The notes beneath the pieces were generated by a model. That model made no database searches, had not been told where the DNA came from, and worked only from the letters and a program-made list of their open reading frames with translations. A stretch of 64,000 nt of DNA from CAMDHY01 sp046156265 (GTDB lineage Bacteria; Pseudomonadota; Alphaproteobacteria; Rhizobiales; Segnochrobactraceae). A program made the translations under genes and the position numbers. Numbering within the stretch: the stretch's first letter is position 1; each line of letters begins with the position of its first letter. Below, in pieces: positions 9,469 to 16,968 of this stretch. The DNA is taken from assembly GCF_046156265.1 (NCBI RefSeq), contig NZ_JAWDIR010000011.1, positions 620,001-684,000 of the forward strand, read 5' to 3'.

Positions 9469-10614
9469 ATGAGCCGGACGCAAGCCGACGACGCGCCCCG
9501 GCTCGACGTCGAGGACACGGGCGACGAAGTACGCCTGGTGGCGGCGGGTGCCTGGCATCTGACGACCGGCCGGGCTGCGGAAAAGCTCGTCGACGGCGTG
9601 CAGCTCGGCCAGAAGCGCCGCGTCGTCATGGACCTGTCGCAGGTCACGGAGCTCGACACCGCCGGCTCCTGGCTGCTGCATCGCCTGCGCGCATCGCTGG
9701 AATTTGCCGGGGCGCGCGTCGAACTGACGGGGCTGCCGGAGAATCGCCGCACCCTCATCACGGAGGTCGAGAGCCACGTTCCCGAGCCGTGGGCGCCACG
9801 ACGGCAGCCATGGACGTGGACGCGCATCCCGGAGATCGTCGGCCGCCGGTCGGTGCTGATCGGCGAGGACGTCGTCGCGGTCCTCAACGTTCTCGGTGCC
9901 TTCACCGTCGGCCTTATCGGCTGCCTCGCCCATCCCTCGCGGCTGCGCTGGAACTCGATCCTATATCACATCGACACCACCGGGCGCGGCGCGGTGCCGA
10001 TCATGGTGCTGATGTCGACCCTGATCGGCGCCATCGTCGCCCAGCAGGGTGCGTTCTATCTCCGCCGCTTCGGCGCCGACGTCTTCGTCGTCGACCTCGT
10101 CGGCGTGCTGGCGCTGCGCGAACTCGGCGTGCTGCTGACGGCCATCATGTTCGCCGGCCGCTCCGGCAGCGCCTTCACCGCCGAGATCGGCTCGATGAAG
10201 ATGCGTGAGGAGATCGACGCCCTCACCGTCATGGGCGTGCGGCCGCTCGAGGTGCTGATCATCCCCCGGCTGATCGCCCTGATGCTGGCGCTGCCGGCGC
10301 TGACCTTCATCTCCGACATGGCGGCGCTGTTCGGGGCGATGATCGTGGCGATCACCTACGTCGGACTGTCACCCGACGCCTTCATGATCCAGCTCCTCGA
10401 CGCCATCGACCTCGAGACGTTCATGATCGGTATCGTCAAGGCGCCGTTCATGGCGCTGATCATCGGTCTTGTCGCCTGCGTCGAAGGCATGAAGGTCGAG
10501 GGCAGTGCCGAATCGCTCGGCCGGCAGACCACCACCTCGGTGGTGAAGGCGATCTTCATGGTGATCGTCGTCGACGGCATTTTCGCCGTGTTCTTCGCGA
10601 CGGTCGGCATATGA
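9469..10614 (+). CDS. mlaE: MlaE-family ABC permease with an N-terminal STAS domain
   Basis: The 381-residue protein has two parts. Residues 1-110 form a STAS-like domain (VVMDLSQVTELDTAGSWLL). The rest is an MlaE/YrbE permease with the signature AGRSGSAFTAEIGSMKM and several membrane helices. It is the inner-membrane channel of an Mla-type system that moves phospholipids between the inner and outer membranes. The STAS domain is encoded as a separate protein (MlaB) in enterobacteria; fusion to the permease is common in alphaproteobacteria. GTG codons at 9463 and 9466 are alternative starts. The 3' end overlaps the ATPase gene by four bases. Confidence 0.92.
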   Translation: MSRTQADDAPRLDVEDTGDEVRLVAAGAWHLTTGRAAEKLVDGVQLGQKRRVVMDLSQVTELDTAGSWLLHRLRASLEFAGARVELTGLPENRRTLITEVESHVPEPWAPRRQPWTWTRIPEIVGRRSVLIGEDVVAVLNVLGAFTVGLIGCLAHPSRLRWNSILYHIDTTGRGAVPIMVLMSTLIGAIVAQQGAFYLRRFGADVFVVDLVGVLALRELGVLLTAIMFAGRSGSAFTAEIGSMKMREEIDALTVMGVRPLEVLIIPRLIALMLALPALTFISDMAALFGAMIVAITYVGLSPDAFMIQLLDAIDLETFMIGIVKAPFMALIIGLVACVEGMKVEGSAESLGRQTTTSVVKAIFMVIVVDGIFAVFFATVGI

Positions 10615-11432
10615 GCCCGGACAAGACCGCCCCCAAGCCCCCCGCTGAACCGCTTGCCAACGAGCGCGAGGCGATCATCCGCGCCCGCGGCATCACCGTG
10701 CGCTTCGGCACCAAGACGGTGCTCGACGGGCTCGACCTCGACATCTACCGCGGCGAGGTTCTCGGCTTCGTCGGCGGCTCCGGCACCGGCAAGTCGGTGC
10801 TGATGCGCACCATCCTCGGGCTCGTGCAGAAGCAGGGCGGCACCATCGAGGTGTTCGGCAAGGACCTCGATTCGCTCAACGACCGCGAGCGCGCCAAGGT
10901 CGAGCGGCGGTGGGGCGTGCTCTTCCAGATGGGTGCGCTGTTTTCCGGCCTGACGGTGAAGCAGAACGTGCAGGTGCCGATGCGCGAGCACCTCGACATC
11001 AGCCCGCGGCTGATGGACGAGATCGCGCTCCTCAAGATCGAGATGGTCGGCCTCGCCCGCGACGCGGCCGAGAAGTACCCCTCCGAGCTCTCCGGCGGCA
11101 TGATCAAGCGCGCCGGACTGGCGCGCGCGCTCGCCCTCGACCCCGACCTCGTCTTCCTCGACGAGCCGACGTCCGGCCTGGACCCGATCGGCGCCGCCGA
11201 CTTCGACGATCTCATCGCGAAGTTGCGCGATACCCTCGGCCTCACCGTCTACATGGTGACGCACGACCTCGACAGCCTCTACTCGGTGTGCGATCGAATA
11301 GCCGTCCTCGGCGAAAAGCGCGTTCTTGTGGCTGGAACTCTCCAAGAGATGCTGGCGTTTGATCATCCCTGGGTCCGCTCCTACTTCCGCGGCGTCCGCG
11401 GCGGCCGTCTGGCCGCGACGATCAAAGCGTAA
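10611..11432 (+). CDS. mlaF: MlaF-type ABC ATPase of the lipid transporter
   Basis: The 273-residue ATPase carries Walker A GGSGTGKS, the signature LSGGM, Walker B LVFLDEPTSGLD and the H-loop MVTHD. The extra residues before Walker A are a short polar tail. With the STAS-permease and MCE protein on either side this is the energy-coupling subunit of the Mla system. The ATG overlaps the permease stop (ATGA). Nothing in it looks degenerate. Confidence 0.94.
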   Translation: MSPDKTAPKPPAEPLANEREAIIRARGITVRFGTKTVLDGLDLDIYRGEVLGFVGGSGTGKSVLMRTILGLVQKQGGTIEVFGKDLDSLNDRERAKVERRWGVLFQMGALFSGLTVKQNVQVPMREHLDISPRLMDEIALLKIEMVGLARDAAEKYPSELSGGMIKRAGLARALALDPDLVFLDEPTSGLDPIGAADFDDLIAKLRDTLGLTVYMVTHDLDSLYSVCDRIAVLGEKRVLVAGTLQEMLAFDHPWVRSYFRGVRGGRLAATIKA

Positions 11433-11447
11433 GGAGCGGCCGACGGC

Positions 11448-13109
11448 ATGGAGACGCGCGCGAACTACGTGGCCGTCGGGGTGTTCGTGCTGATGGTGCT
11501 CGCGGGCGCCTTCGGCTTCGTCTACTGGCTGTATTCCTCCCGCTCGATCACCAACCGCACCGCGGTCGACATCCTCTTTCCGGGCTCGGTGACCGGTCTC
11601 GCGGTCGGCGGCGCGGTCTATTTCAACGGCATCCGCATCGGTGAGGTGACCCGCCTGCGCTTTGCCGGCGAGGGCTCCACGGCCGTGCAGGCGACGACGA
11701 TGGTCGACCCGGCCGCACCGCTGAAGAAGGACACCCGCGCCGAACTCGGCTTCTCCGGCCTCACCGGCATCGCCTATGTGTCCCTCACGGGCGGCACGCC
11801 GAACGCGCCCTCGCTGTTCGAGGACGAGGAAGTACCGCTGATCGCGGCAGACCGCTCCGCCTTCGAGGACATCCTGAAGGGTGCGCGCGACATCCTCGGC
11901 AAGGCGGACACCACCTTCAGCGAGATCGAGAAGCTCGTCACCGACAACGCACCGGCAGTCGCGCAGACGCTGCAGAACGTCAACGAGTTCACCTCTGCGC
12001 TCGCCGCCAATTCCGACGAGGTGCGGACGATGTTCTCCGACGTCGGCCAGGCGGCGCAGACGATCGCCGACCTGTCGAACCGGCTCGAGGGCATTGTCAC
12101 CCGCGTCGAGGCTCTGGTGCTCGAAGTGGAGCCGCAGGCGGTCCGCACCATCGTCGATAACGCCGTCTCGTTCTCCAATGATCTCAGCGGCGTGGGCAAT
12201 GACGTTCAGGAAGTGGTGCGGGTCGTTCAGGAGGCGGCGGGGCGTCTCGGCGAGTTCACGTCGGGTCTGAACAACAGCCTCGCCGAGGTCGACCGGCTGA
12301 TCGCCGCGATCCCGTCCGAGCGCATCGGCACCATCGTCACCAACGTCGACACCATCGCCGCCGGCTTCGCCGGGCAGATGCCGGCGATCGAGGCGTTCAT
12401 CGACAGTGCCCGCGGCGCCACCGCCTCGATCGATGCCATCGCCACCCGCATCGCCGACCGCGGCGACGACCTCGACGTCATCATCACCAACGTGCGCACC
12501 GCCACCGACCGAATCGACGCGCTCGCCTCCAGCCTGTCGCCGGCGGTCGCGGATCTCGCGCAGATCCTCGAGGCCGTCGATCCCACGCGGGTGTCCTCGA
12601 TCGTGCAGAACGTCGAGACGCTCAGCGCCAACCTCGCCACCAAGGGCGGCGACATCGACGTCATCGTCGCGGACGTGCGGGCGGCGGCGGAATCGGCGCG
12701 CAAGTTCGCCGCCGACGTCGAGGCCCAGACCGGCAACGTCGACGTCATCGCCAACCAGGCGCGCGAGATGGTCGAGAAGCTGAACGCCGCCTCGTCGCGC
12801 ATCGCCGGCTTGATCGACAAGGTCGAGACGATGGTGGAGGGCGACGGCCAGGGCCTCGTCTCCGAGGCGACCGGGGCGGCGCGCGCCATCCGCTCGGTGT
12901 TCGAGAGCTTCGAGCCGAGCGCCGGCCAGATCGCCGGCGGCCTGTCGCGCTTCTCGAGCACCGGCCTCTCCGACCTCGCGGCAACGATCCAGCAGGCGCG
13001 CCAGACGCTGTCGGCGATTGAGGCCGCGGTGAACTCCCTCGAGCGCGACCCGAGCCGCGTCATCTACGGCGGCTCCGGCCAGCCGACCTACCAGCCGCAG
13101 CGGCGCTGA
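11448..13109 (+). CDS. mlaD: MlaD-type MCE-domain protein with long coiled-coil C-terminal region
   Basis: The product has 553 residues. An N-terminal membrane anchor (about residues 6-28) is followed by one MCE domain (VDILFPGSVTGLAVGGAVYF through about residue 120). The remaining 400 residues are rich in Ala, Asp, Ile and Val heptads such as VQNVETLSANLATKG, suggesting a long helical needle. E. coli MlaD is only 183 residues, so this is the extended type, like PqiB-style or mycobacterial proteins with periplasm-spanning tunnels. It binds lipid between the permease and the outer membrane. The start is 15 bp after the ATPase stop with an AAGGAG ribosome site. Confidence 0.9.
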   Translation: METRANYVAVGVFVLMVLAGAFGFVYWLYSSRSITNRTAVDILFPGSVTGLAVGGAVYFNGIRIGEVTRLRFAGEGSTAVQATTMVDPAAPLKKDTRAELGFSGLTGIAYVSLTGGTPNAPSLFEDEEVPLIAADRSAFEDILKGARDILGKADTTFSEIEKLVTDNAPAVAQTLQNVNEFTSALAANSDEVRTMFSDVGQAAQTIADLSNRLEGIVTRVEALVLEVEPQAVRTIVDNAVSFSNDLSGVGNDVQEVVRVVQEAAGRLGEFTSGLNNSLAEVDRLIAAIPSERIGTIVTNVDTIAAGFAGQMPAIEAFIDSARGATASIDAIATRIADRGDDLDVIITNVRTATDRIDALASSLSPAVADLAQILEAVDPTRVSSIVQNVETLSANLATKGGDIDVIVADVRAAAESARKFAADVEAQTGNVDVIANQAREMVEKLNAASSRIAGLIDKVETMVEGDGQGLVSEATGAARAIRSVFESFEPSAGQIAGGLSRFSSTGLSDLAATIQQARQTLSAIEAAVNSLERDPSRVIYGGSGQPTYQPQRR

Positions 13110-13114
13110 CGGCC

Positions 13115-13765
13115 GTGAACAGGGAAGGGCAGAGCGTGCGAGCAGGCTTCGAGCAGCGAGCGGACGAGCGGCGCGGCGGCGTGCGCGCGCTCGCATTGAT
13201 GCTCGTGGCGCTGGCGGTCGCCGGCTGCGGCGGCGGCAGCGCCGCCACCACGGCGATCTACGACCTCACCGCCACGGCGACGGAGGCCGGCACCGGCCGC
13301 GCCCGCGCCGGCGTGCAGATCCTCGTGCCGGAACCGCGAGCGCTTCAGGCTCTCAACACGAACTCGATCGCCGTCAAGCCGTCGGCCCAGACGATCAGCT
13401 ACTACGGCCGGGTGCAGTGGGCGGACCGGCTGCCGCGGGTGCTGCAGACGCGCATCGTCCAGTCCTTCGAGGACACCGGCCGCGTCCACGCCGTCGGCTT
13501 CCCCGGCGAGGGCCTGCTGATCAACTATCAGCTGCCGATCGAGATCCGGAACTTCCAGCTCGAGAGCGGCGGCGCGCCGACGGCCGTCATCGAGATCGCC
13601 GCCAAGATCCTCGACGACCGCAACGGCCGCGTCGTCGCCTCGCGCGTCTTCCGTGCCGAGGCGCGCTCCTCCGGCGACGGCGTCGACAGTGCCGTGGCGG
13701 CGATGGACGTCGCCCTCAAGCAGGTGCTGGACGACCTGATCCGCTGGGTGGTGGCGGAGATCTGA
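13115..13765 (+). CDS. ABC-type transport auxiliary lipoprotein (PqiC/YmbA-like)
   Basis: The GTG at 13115 gives 216 residues with a lipobox LAVAGC, the acylated cysteine being C38. A start at the GTG around residue 23 would give a more usual signal length. The body (YDLTATATEAG... VLVPEPRALQAL) matches the PqiC/YmbA auxiliary lipoprotein family, which occurs with MCE transport systems and is thought to dock the MCE needle to the outer membrane. It lies 5 bp after the MCE gene and closes the operon. Confidence 0.85.
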   Translation: MNREGQSVRAGFEQRADERRGGVRALALMLVALAVAGCGGGSAATTAIYDLTATATEAGTGRARAGVQILVPEPRALQALNTNSIAVKPSAQTISYYGRVQWADRLPRVLQTRIVQSFEDTGRVHAVGFPGEGLLINYQLPIEIRNFQLESGGAPTAVIEIAAKILDDRNGRVVASRVFRAEARSSGDGVDSAVAAMDVALKQVLDDLIRWVVAEI

Positions 13766-13857
13766 CGTCATCGGCGCAGCCTGATCGCGGGGCCCGGTGC
13801 GGGCGGGTCCGATCGGACATCCATTCATTTTTGACGCGGGCATTCTGGGGCGTGGGC

Positions 13858-14655
13858 ATGGGCAGCGGTGCGGCGGATTTCGATCTCCTGGCGGAGATCG
13901 CGGCGGAGGCGGGGCAGGTGGTGCTGCCGCACTTCCGCACCTCGGTGGCGGCCGACGACAAGGGCAGCCGTGGCCAGTACGACCCCGTCACCGTCGCCGA
14001 CCGCACGGCCGAGGAGGCGATCCGCGCCATCCTGCGCTCCGCCTATCCGCGCGACGGCATCATCGGCGAGGAGTTCGGCACCGAGCGCGGCACGGCCGAC
14101 CGCATCTGGGTGATCGATCCGATCGACGGCACCCGCTCCTTCCTGACCGGGATCCCGCTGTGGGGCACGCTCGTCGGCCGCGTCGACGGCGGCCGCCCGG
14201 CGGTCGGCATGATGTCCCAGCCCTACATGGGCGAGGTCTTCCTCGGCGACGGCGACCACGCCGAATGGCGCCGCGGCACCGCCCGCTCGGCCCTGAAGGT
14301 GCGCCAGGACCGCTCGCTGCAGGAGGCGACGCTGATGACGACGGCGCCGGCGATGTTCGAGGGCGACGACCTCGCCCGCTTCGGCCGGGTCGCCGAGAAG
14401 GCCCGCCTCGTGCGCTACGGCGCCGACTGCTACGCCTACTGCATGCTCGCCGCCGGCCAGGTCGACCTCGTCGTCGAGGCGAGCCTCGAGATCTACGACA
14501 TCGCCCCGCTCATCCCGATCATCGAGGGCGCCGGCGGCGTCGTCGCCACCTGGGAGGGCGGCCCGGCGACGAAGGGCGGCCGCGTCGTCGCCGCCGCCAC
14601 CGAGCGCCTGCTGGAAGCCGCGCTGACGCTGCTCGACTGTCGGGTTCCGGATTGA
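13858..14655 (+). CDS. hisN: Inositol-monophosphatase-family enzyme, probable histidinol-phosphatase
   Basis: This 265-residue protein has the metal-dependent phosphatase motifs GEEFG (E71, E72) and DPIDGTRSF (D87, D90) and a C-terminal EIYDIAPL in place of the usual WDxAA. The family includes inositol monophosphatase, CysQ and the HisN-type histidinol-phosphatase common in actinobacteria and alphaproteobacteria; DPIDGTRSFLTG favours HisN. The ATG at 13858 is used, with an in-frame GTG two codons earlier. It hydrolyses a small phosphate ester in the cytoplasm; the exact substrate is inferred. Confidence 0.8.
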   Translation: MGSGAADFDLLAEIAAEAGQVVLPHFRTSVAADDKGSRGQYDPVTVADRTAEEAIRAILRSAYPRDGIIGEEFGTERGTADRIWVIDPIDGTRSFLTGIPLWGTLVGRVDGGRPAVGMMSQPYMGEVFLGDGDHAEWRRGTARSALKVRQDRSLQEATLMTTAPAMFEGDDLARFGRVAEKARLVRYGADCYAYCMLAAGQVDLVVEASLEIYDIAPLIPIIEGAGGVVATWEGGPATKGGRVVAAATERLLEAALTLLDCRVPD

Positions 14656-14688
14656 CGCTGGCGCCGCCGTCGTCGAGGCTCGCGGGAG

Positions 14689-14735
14689 CCGGGACGACCC
14701 GGCGCATTCTCCACACCCGAGGGGACGGCCCCCGG
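14689..14735 (+). promoter_or_regulatory. Guanidine-II (mini-ykkC) riboswitch
   Basis: Two GC-rich hairpins with ACGR tetraloops lie in tandem just before an SMR exporter gene. Hairpin 1 is CCGGG-ACGA-CCCGG at 14689-14702. Hairpin 2 is GGGG-ACGG-CCCC at 14721-14732, extended below a bulged A by CCG/CGG to 14717-14735. The linker is 14 nt. Two ACGR-capped stems in this arrangement are the defining features of the mini-ykkC motif, now called the guanidine-II riboswitch. The GGGAG ribosome site lies about five bases after hairpin 2, so ligand binding could control translation. The downstream gene is a SugE/Gdx-type protein, the typical target. Confidence 0.9.
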
Positions 14736-14752
14736 AACCGGGAGCGTCGTTC

Positions 14753-15070
14753 ATGGCGTGGCTCATCCTCTTCGTCGCGGGCCTCTTCGAGGTCGGCTGG
14801 GCGGTCGGGCTCAAGTACACCGAGGGTTTCACCAGGTTGTGGCCGTCGCTGGGGACGGCCGCCGCGATGGCGGCCTCTATCTTTCTGTTGGCGCTGGCGC
14901 TGCGCACCATCCCGCTCGGCACCGGCTATGCCGTCTGGACCGGCATCGGCGCCATGGGCACGGTGCTCTTCGGCATCCTCTATCTCGGCGAAAGCACCGA
15001 CCTCCTGCGCATCGGCTCGATCGCGCTGATCCTCATTGGCCTCGTCGGGCTGAAGCTCGCCTCGCCGTGA
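14753..15070 (+). CDS. gdx: SMR-family guanidinium exporter (SugE/Gdx type)
   Basis: This 105-residue protein has four membrane helices and the conserved glutamate E13 in AGLFEVGWAVGLKYTEGF. That motif places it in the Gdx (formerly SugE) subtype rather than the EmrE drug exporters. Gdx proteins exchange guanidinium for protons across the inner membrane. The guanidine-II riboswitch immediately upstream independently supports this substrate. The final helix ends in VGLKLASP. The gene is complete and looks functional. Confidence 0.92.
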   Translation: MAWLILFVAGLFEVGWAVGLKYTEGFTRLWPSLGTAAAMAASIFLLALALRTIPLGTGYAVWTGIGAMGTVLFGILYLGESTDLLRIGSIALILIGLVGLKLASP

Positions 15071-15083
15071 GGGAGGGCCGCCC

Positions 15084-15112
15084 TTGTCAGTAAGGCATAA
15101 GGCCCTTACTTT
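15084..15112 (+). promoter_or_regulatory. Candidate promoter/operator of the AbrB-PIN toxin-antitoxin pair
   Basis: AGTAAGG at 15089-15095 is perfectly inverted as CCTTACT at 15104-15110 with an 8-base spacer. It overlaps a possible promoter, TTGTCA at 15084-15089 and TACTTT at 15107-15112, 17 bp apart. Antitoxins of the AbrB class bind such palindromes to repress their own operon. The site lies about 26 bp before the antitoxin ATG, whose ribosome site AAGGAGG is strong. Confidence 0.55.
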
Positions 15113-15135
15113 CGTTGGGATGGAAGGAGGTTCCG

Positions 15136-15387
15136 ATGGGTGAACTGACGATCACGTCCAAGGGCCAGGTGACTCTGCGCAAGGACGTGCTGCGGCACCT
15201 CGGCGTCGGACCCGGCGACAAGATCACCTTCGACGTCCTGCCGGACGGATCCGTGGCGCTGCGGGCGGTCCGGCCGAAAGGCTCGATCACCGAGGCCTTC
15301 GGCATGTTCAAGCGGCCCGGGGGCATCAGCCTGACCATCGAGGAGATCGGCGAGGCTGCCGCCGACGGCTGGGCCGGGCGGCGATGA
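15136..15387 (+). CDS. AbrB/MazE-type antitoxin (VapB-like)
   Basis: The ATG at 15136 follows an AAGGAGG site by about six bases and gives 83 residues. The N-terminal half, LTITSKGQVTLRKDVLRHLG, is a SpoVT/AbrB swapped-hairpin DNA-binding domain. The C-terminal half should bind and neutralise the PIN toxin encoded next. An in-frame ATG 21 bp upstream is less likely because it lacks a ribosome site. Stop and toxin start overlap (ATGA), the usual coupling that keeps the antitoxin in excess. Confidence 0.88.
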   Translation: MGELTITSKGQVTLRKDVLRHLGVGPGDKITFDVLPDGSVALRAVRPKGSITEAFGMFKRPGGISLTIEEIGEAAADGWAGRR

Positions 15388-15782
15388 GGCTGACGGCCGA
15401 CACCAACATTCTGGTGCGCGCCGTCGTCGACGATGATCCGGCTCAGGGGCGCCTCGCCCGCGACGCCCTTGCAACGGCCGAGACCGTCGCGCTGACCCTG
15501 CCGGCGCTCTGCGAGTTCGTGTGGGTGCTGACGCGCGCCTACAGGCTGTCGCCGAATGACGTCCACGAGGCGGTCCGCCGGCTGGTGAGCGCGGAGAATG
15601 TCGCCGTCGATCGGGCCGCCGCCGAAGCGGGCCTGGCGATCCTGGCCGCTGGCGGCGACTTCGCGGACGGCGTCATCGCTCACGAGGGTGCCTGGCTCGG
15701 CGGAGACGTCTTCCTTTCTTTCGACCGCAAGGCGGTCGACTCGCTGCAGGCGAACGGCATCGCCGCGCGCCTGCCGGCCTGA
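15384..15782 (+). CDS. PIN-domain ribonuclease toxin (VapC-like)
   Basis: The 132-residue product has the acidic PIN residues: D6 in TADTNILVR, E44 in CEFVW, D93 in GGDFADG and a final D near residue 113 in FLSFDRKA. VapC-type toxins cut specific RNAs, often initiator tRNA or 23S rRNA loops. It follows an AbrB-type antitoxin with a four-base overlap. All catalytic positions are intact, so the module appears active. Target specificity cannot be predicted. Confidence 0.88.
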   Translation: MRLTADTNILVRAVVDDDPAQGRLARDALATAETVALTLPALCEFVWVLTRAYRLSPNDVHEAVRRLVSAENVAVDRAAAEAGLAILAAGGDFADGVIAHEGAWLGGDVFLSFDRKAVDSLQANGIAARLPA

Positions 15783-15793
15783 AGTCACTCACC

Positions 15794-16705
15794 TCACCCG
15801 AGCTCGAACGTCGTTATCCCATAGGTGCGCGCCAGCGGCAGGTCCGGGGCGGGGCCGCGGTACATGCGGGCGGTCTCGAAGACGGGCGAAAGCCCGAAAC
15901 GGCGGGCGAGTGCGGTGGCCGCGGCGTGCGGCTCCGGCGGGTCGAGGAAGATATCGCCCTCCGGGAACCGCCCCGCCAGCGCCCGGAACAGCGCCTCGGC
16001 GCCGGCCTCGTCGTCGGCAAACAGCGGCCCGATCTTGGCGCCCGTGCGGCAGCGCCGGGCGACGCCATAGCCGACGACCGCGCCGTCGCGCACCAGCGCC
16101 AGCCCCTGTCGCGTCGCCGTCGGCGCGAGCCAGGCCGAGAGGAAGGCCGAGCGGTCGGCCGGGTAGAACGGCCGGTCGTAGGCGATGACCGCCGGGGCGA
16201 GGGCGGCGTCGACGGCCAGGATGACGCCGCCGCCGGGGGCGGGCAGGGCGGCTGCGGACCCCAGCCCGCCGGCGACGGCCCCGTCCATCGTCAGCAGCGC
16301 CGCCGGGTCGACCCGGCCGCCGTAGCGGACGTTGCGGTGGACGAGCACGAAACCGGATTTCCGGTAGCTCGGCTGCTGATCGACGACGCCGTCGAGCCCG
16401 ATGGTGGTGAACGGCCGGCGCGCGAGCGCGGCGTTCCAGATCGCGAGCCCGTGCCCGCGGCCGCGGAAGGCCGGGGCGACGATGTAGAAGCCGAGGAAGC
16501 CGAACGCCGGGCCTGCCCCGACCAGCGAGATCGTCGCGACCGGCTCGCCATCGATGGTGCCGATCAGGAACCCGTCCGGATCGGCTGCGGCGAACGGCCC
16601 GGCATCCTCGAGCCCGGGGTTCCAGCCTTCGCCGGCCGCCCAGTCGACGGCGAGGGGGACTTCGGCGGGAAGCATGAGGCGGATGTGGAGGGGGGAGGGG
16701 GGCAT
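15794..16705 (-). CDS. GNAT-family N-acetyltransferase with C-terminal second domain
   Basis: The 303-residue protein begins with a GNAT fold: VPLAVDWAAGEGWNPG, GEPVATISLV, and the acetyl-CoA-binding FRGRGHGLAIWNAAL near residue 90. A second half (LGSAAALPAPGGG... YGVARRCRTGAKIGPLFADD) matches the C-terminal GNAT-like domain found in a common two-domain family of unknown substrate. It is the last host-like gene before the AT-rich island; its start is about 260 bp from the reverse transcriptase and faces away from it. Confidence 0.85.
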   Translation of the reverse strand: MPPSPLHIRLMLPAEVPLAVDWAAGEGWNPGLEDAGPFAAADPDGFLIGTIDGEPVATISLVGAGPAFGFLGFYIVAPAFRGRGHGLAIWNAALARRPFTTIGLDGVVDQQPSYRKSGFVLVHRNVRYGGRVDPAALLTMDGAVAGGLGSAAALPAPGGGVILAVDAALAPAVIAYDRPFYPADRSAFLSAWLAPTATRQGLALVRDGAVVGYGVARRCRTGAKIGPLFADDEAGAEALFRALAGRFPEGDIFLDPPEPHAAATALARRFGLSPVFETARMYRGPAPDLPLARTYGITTFELG

Positions 16706-16819
16706 GGTGGCTCTGGCGCGAAGAATTGGAGATTCCTAGGGAGGCAGTGCTCCCAAGTTACATACTCTGCACAAACAAGACTATTGACGCGGCAGCCGGA
16801 TGGTGGTGACTTATCTCAT

Positions 16820-16948
16820 GCGCGTGTCGCGCTAGCCACGGTTGGGAAATTACTTTGCAGTTGAGCCCTGCAGGGCTCTTCGCCAACCGCAAAACGAATC
16901 CCTGACTCTCCATCTGTGGTGACTGCCCTCGTGGAGACACGGGGGCAG
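16820..16948 (+). ncRNA. Candidate structured non-coding leader of the reverse transcriptase
   Basis: Three successive hairpins occupy the non-coding stretch before the reverse transcriptase. The first is GCGCG-TGT-CGCGC at 16820-16832. The second has an outer 7-bp stem, CGGTTGG at 16839-16845 with CCAACCG at 16883-16889, enclosing the perfect palindrome GAGCCCTGCAGGGCTC at 16863-16878. The third is an 11-bp stem, 16923-16933 with 16938-16948, containing one G-U pair and capped by a GAGA tetraloop. Retrons and several defence-associated RTs have a cognate structured RNA in just this position. That this is such an RNA is inference; hairpins are also easy to find by chance in GC-rich DNA. Confidence 0.4.
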
Positions 16949-16968
16949 TTCCACGGGGGGAGATCTGG

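Noticed and set aside
10356..13196. 946-codon minus-strand open frame opposite the Mla operon
   Set aside because: It is the complement of clear MlaE, MlaF and MlaD coding sequence and has no recognisable domain.
16784..16816. Possible RT promoter TTGACG ... TTATCT
   Set aside because: The spacing is 21 bases, too long for a standard promoter, and no better -10 box fits.
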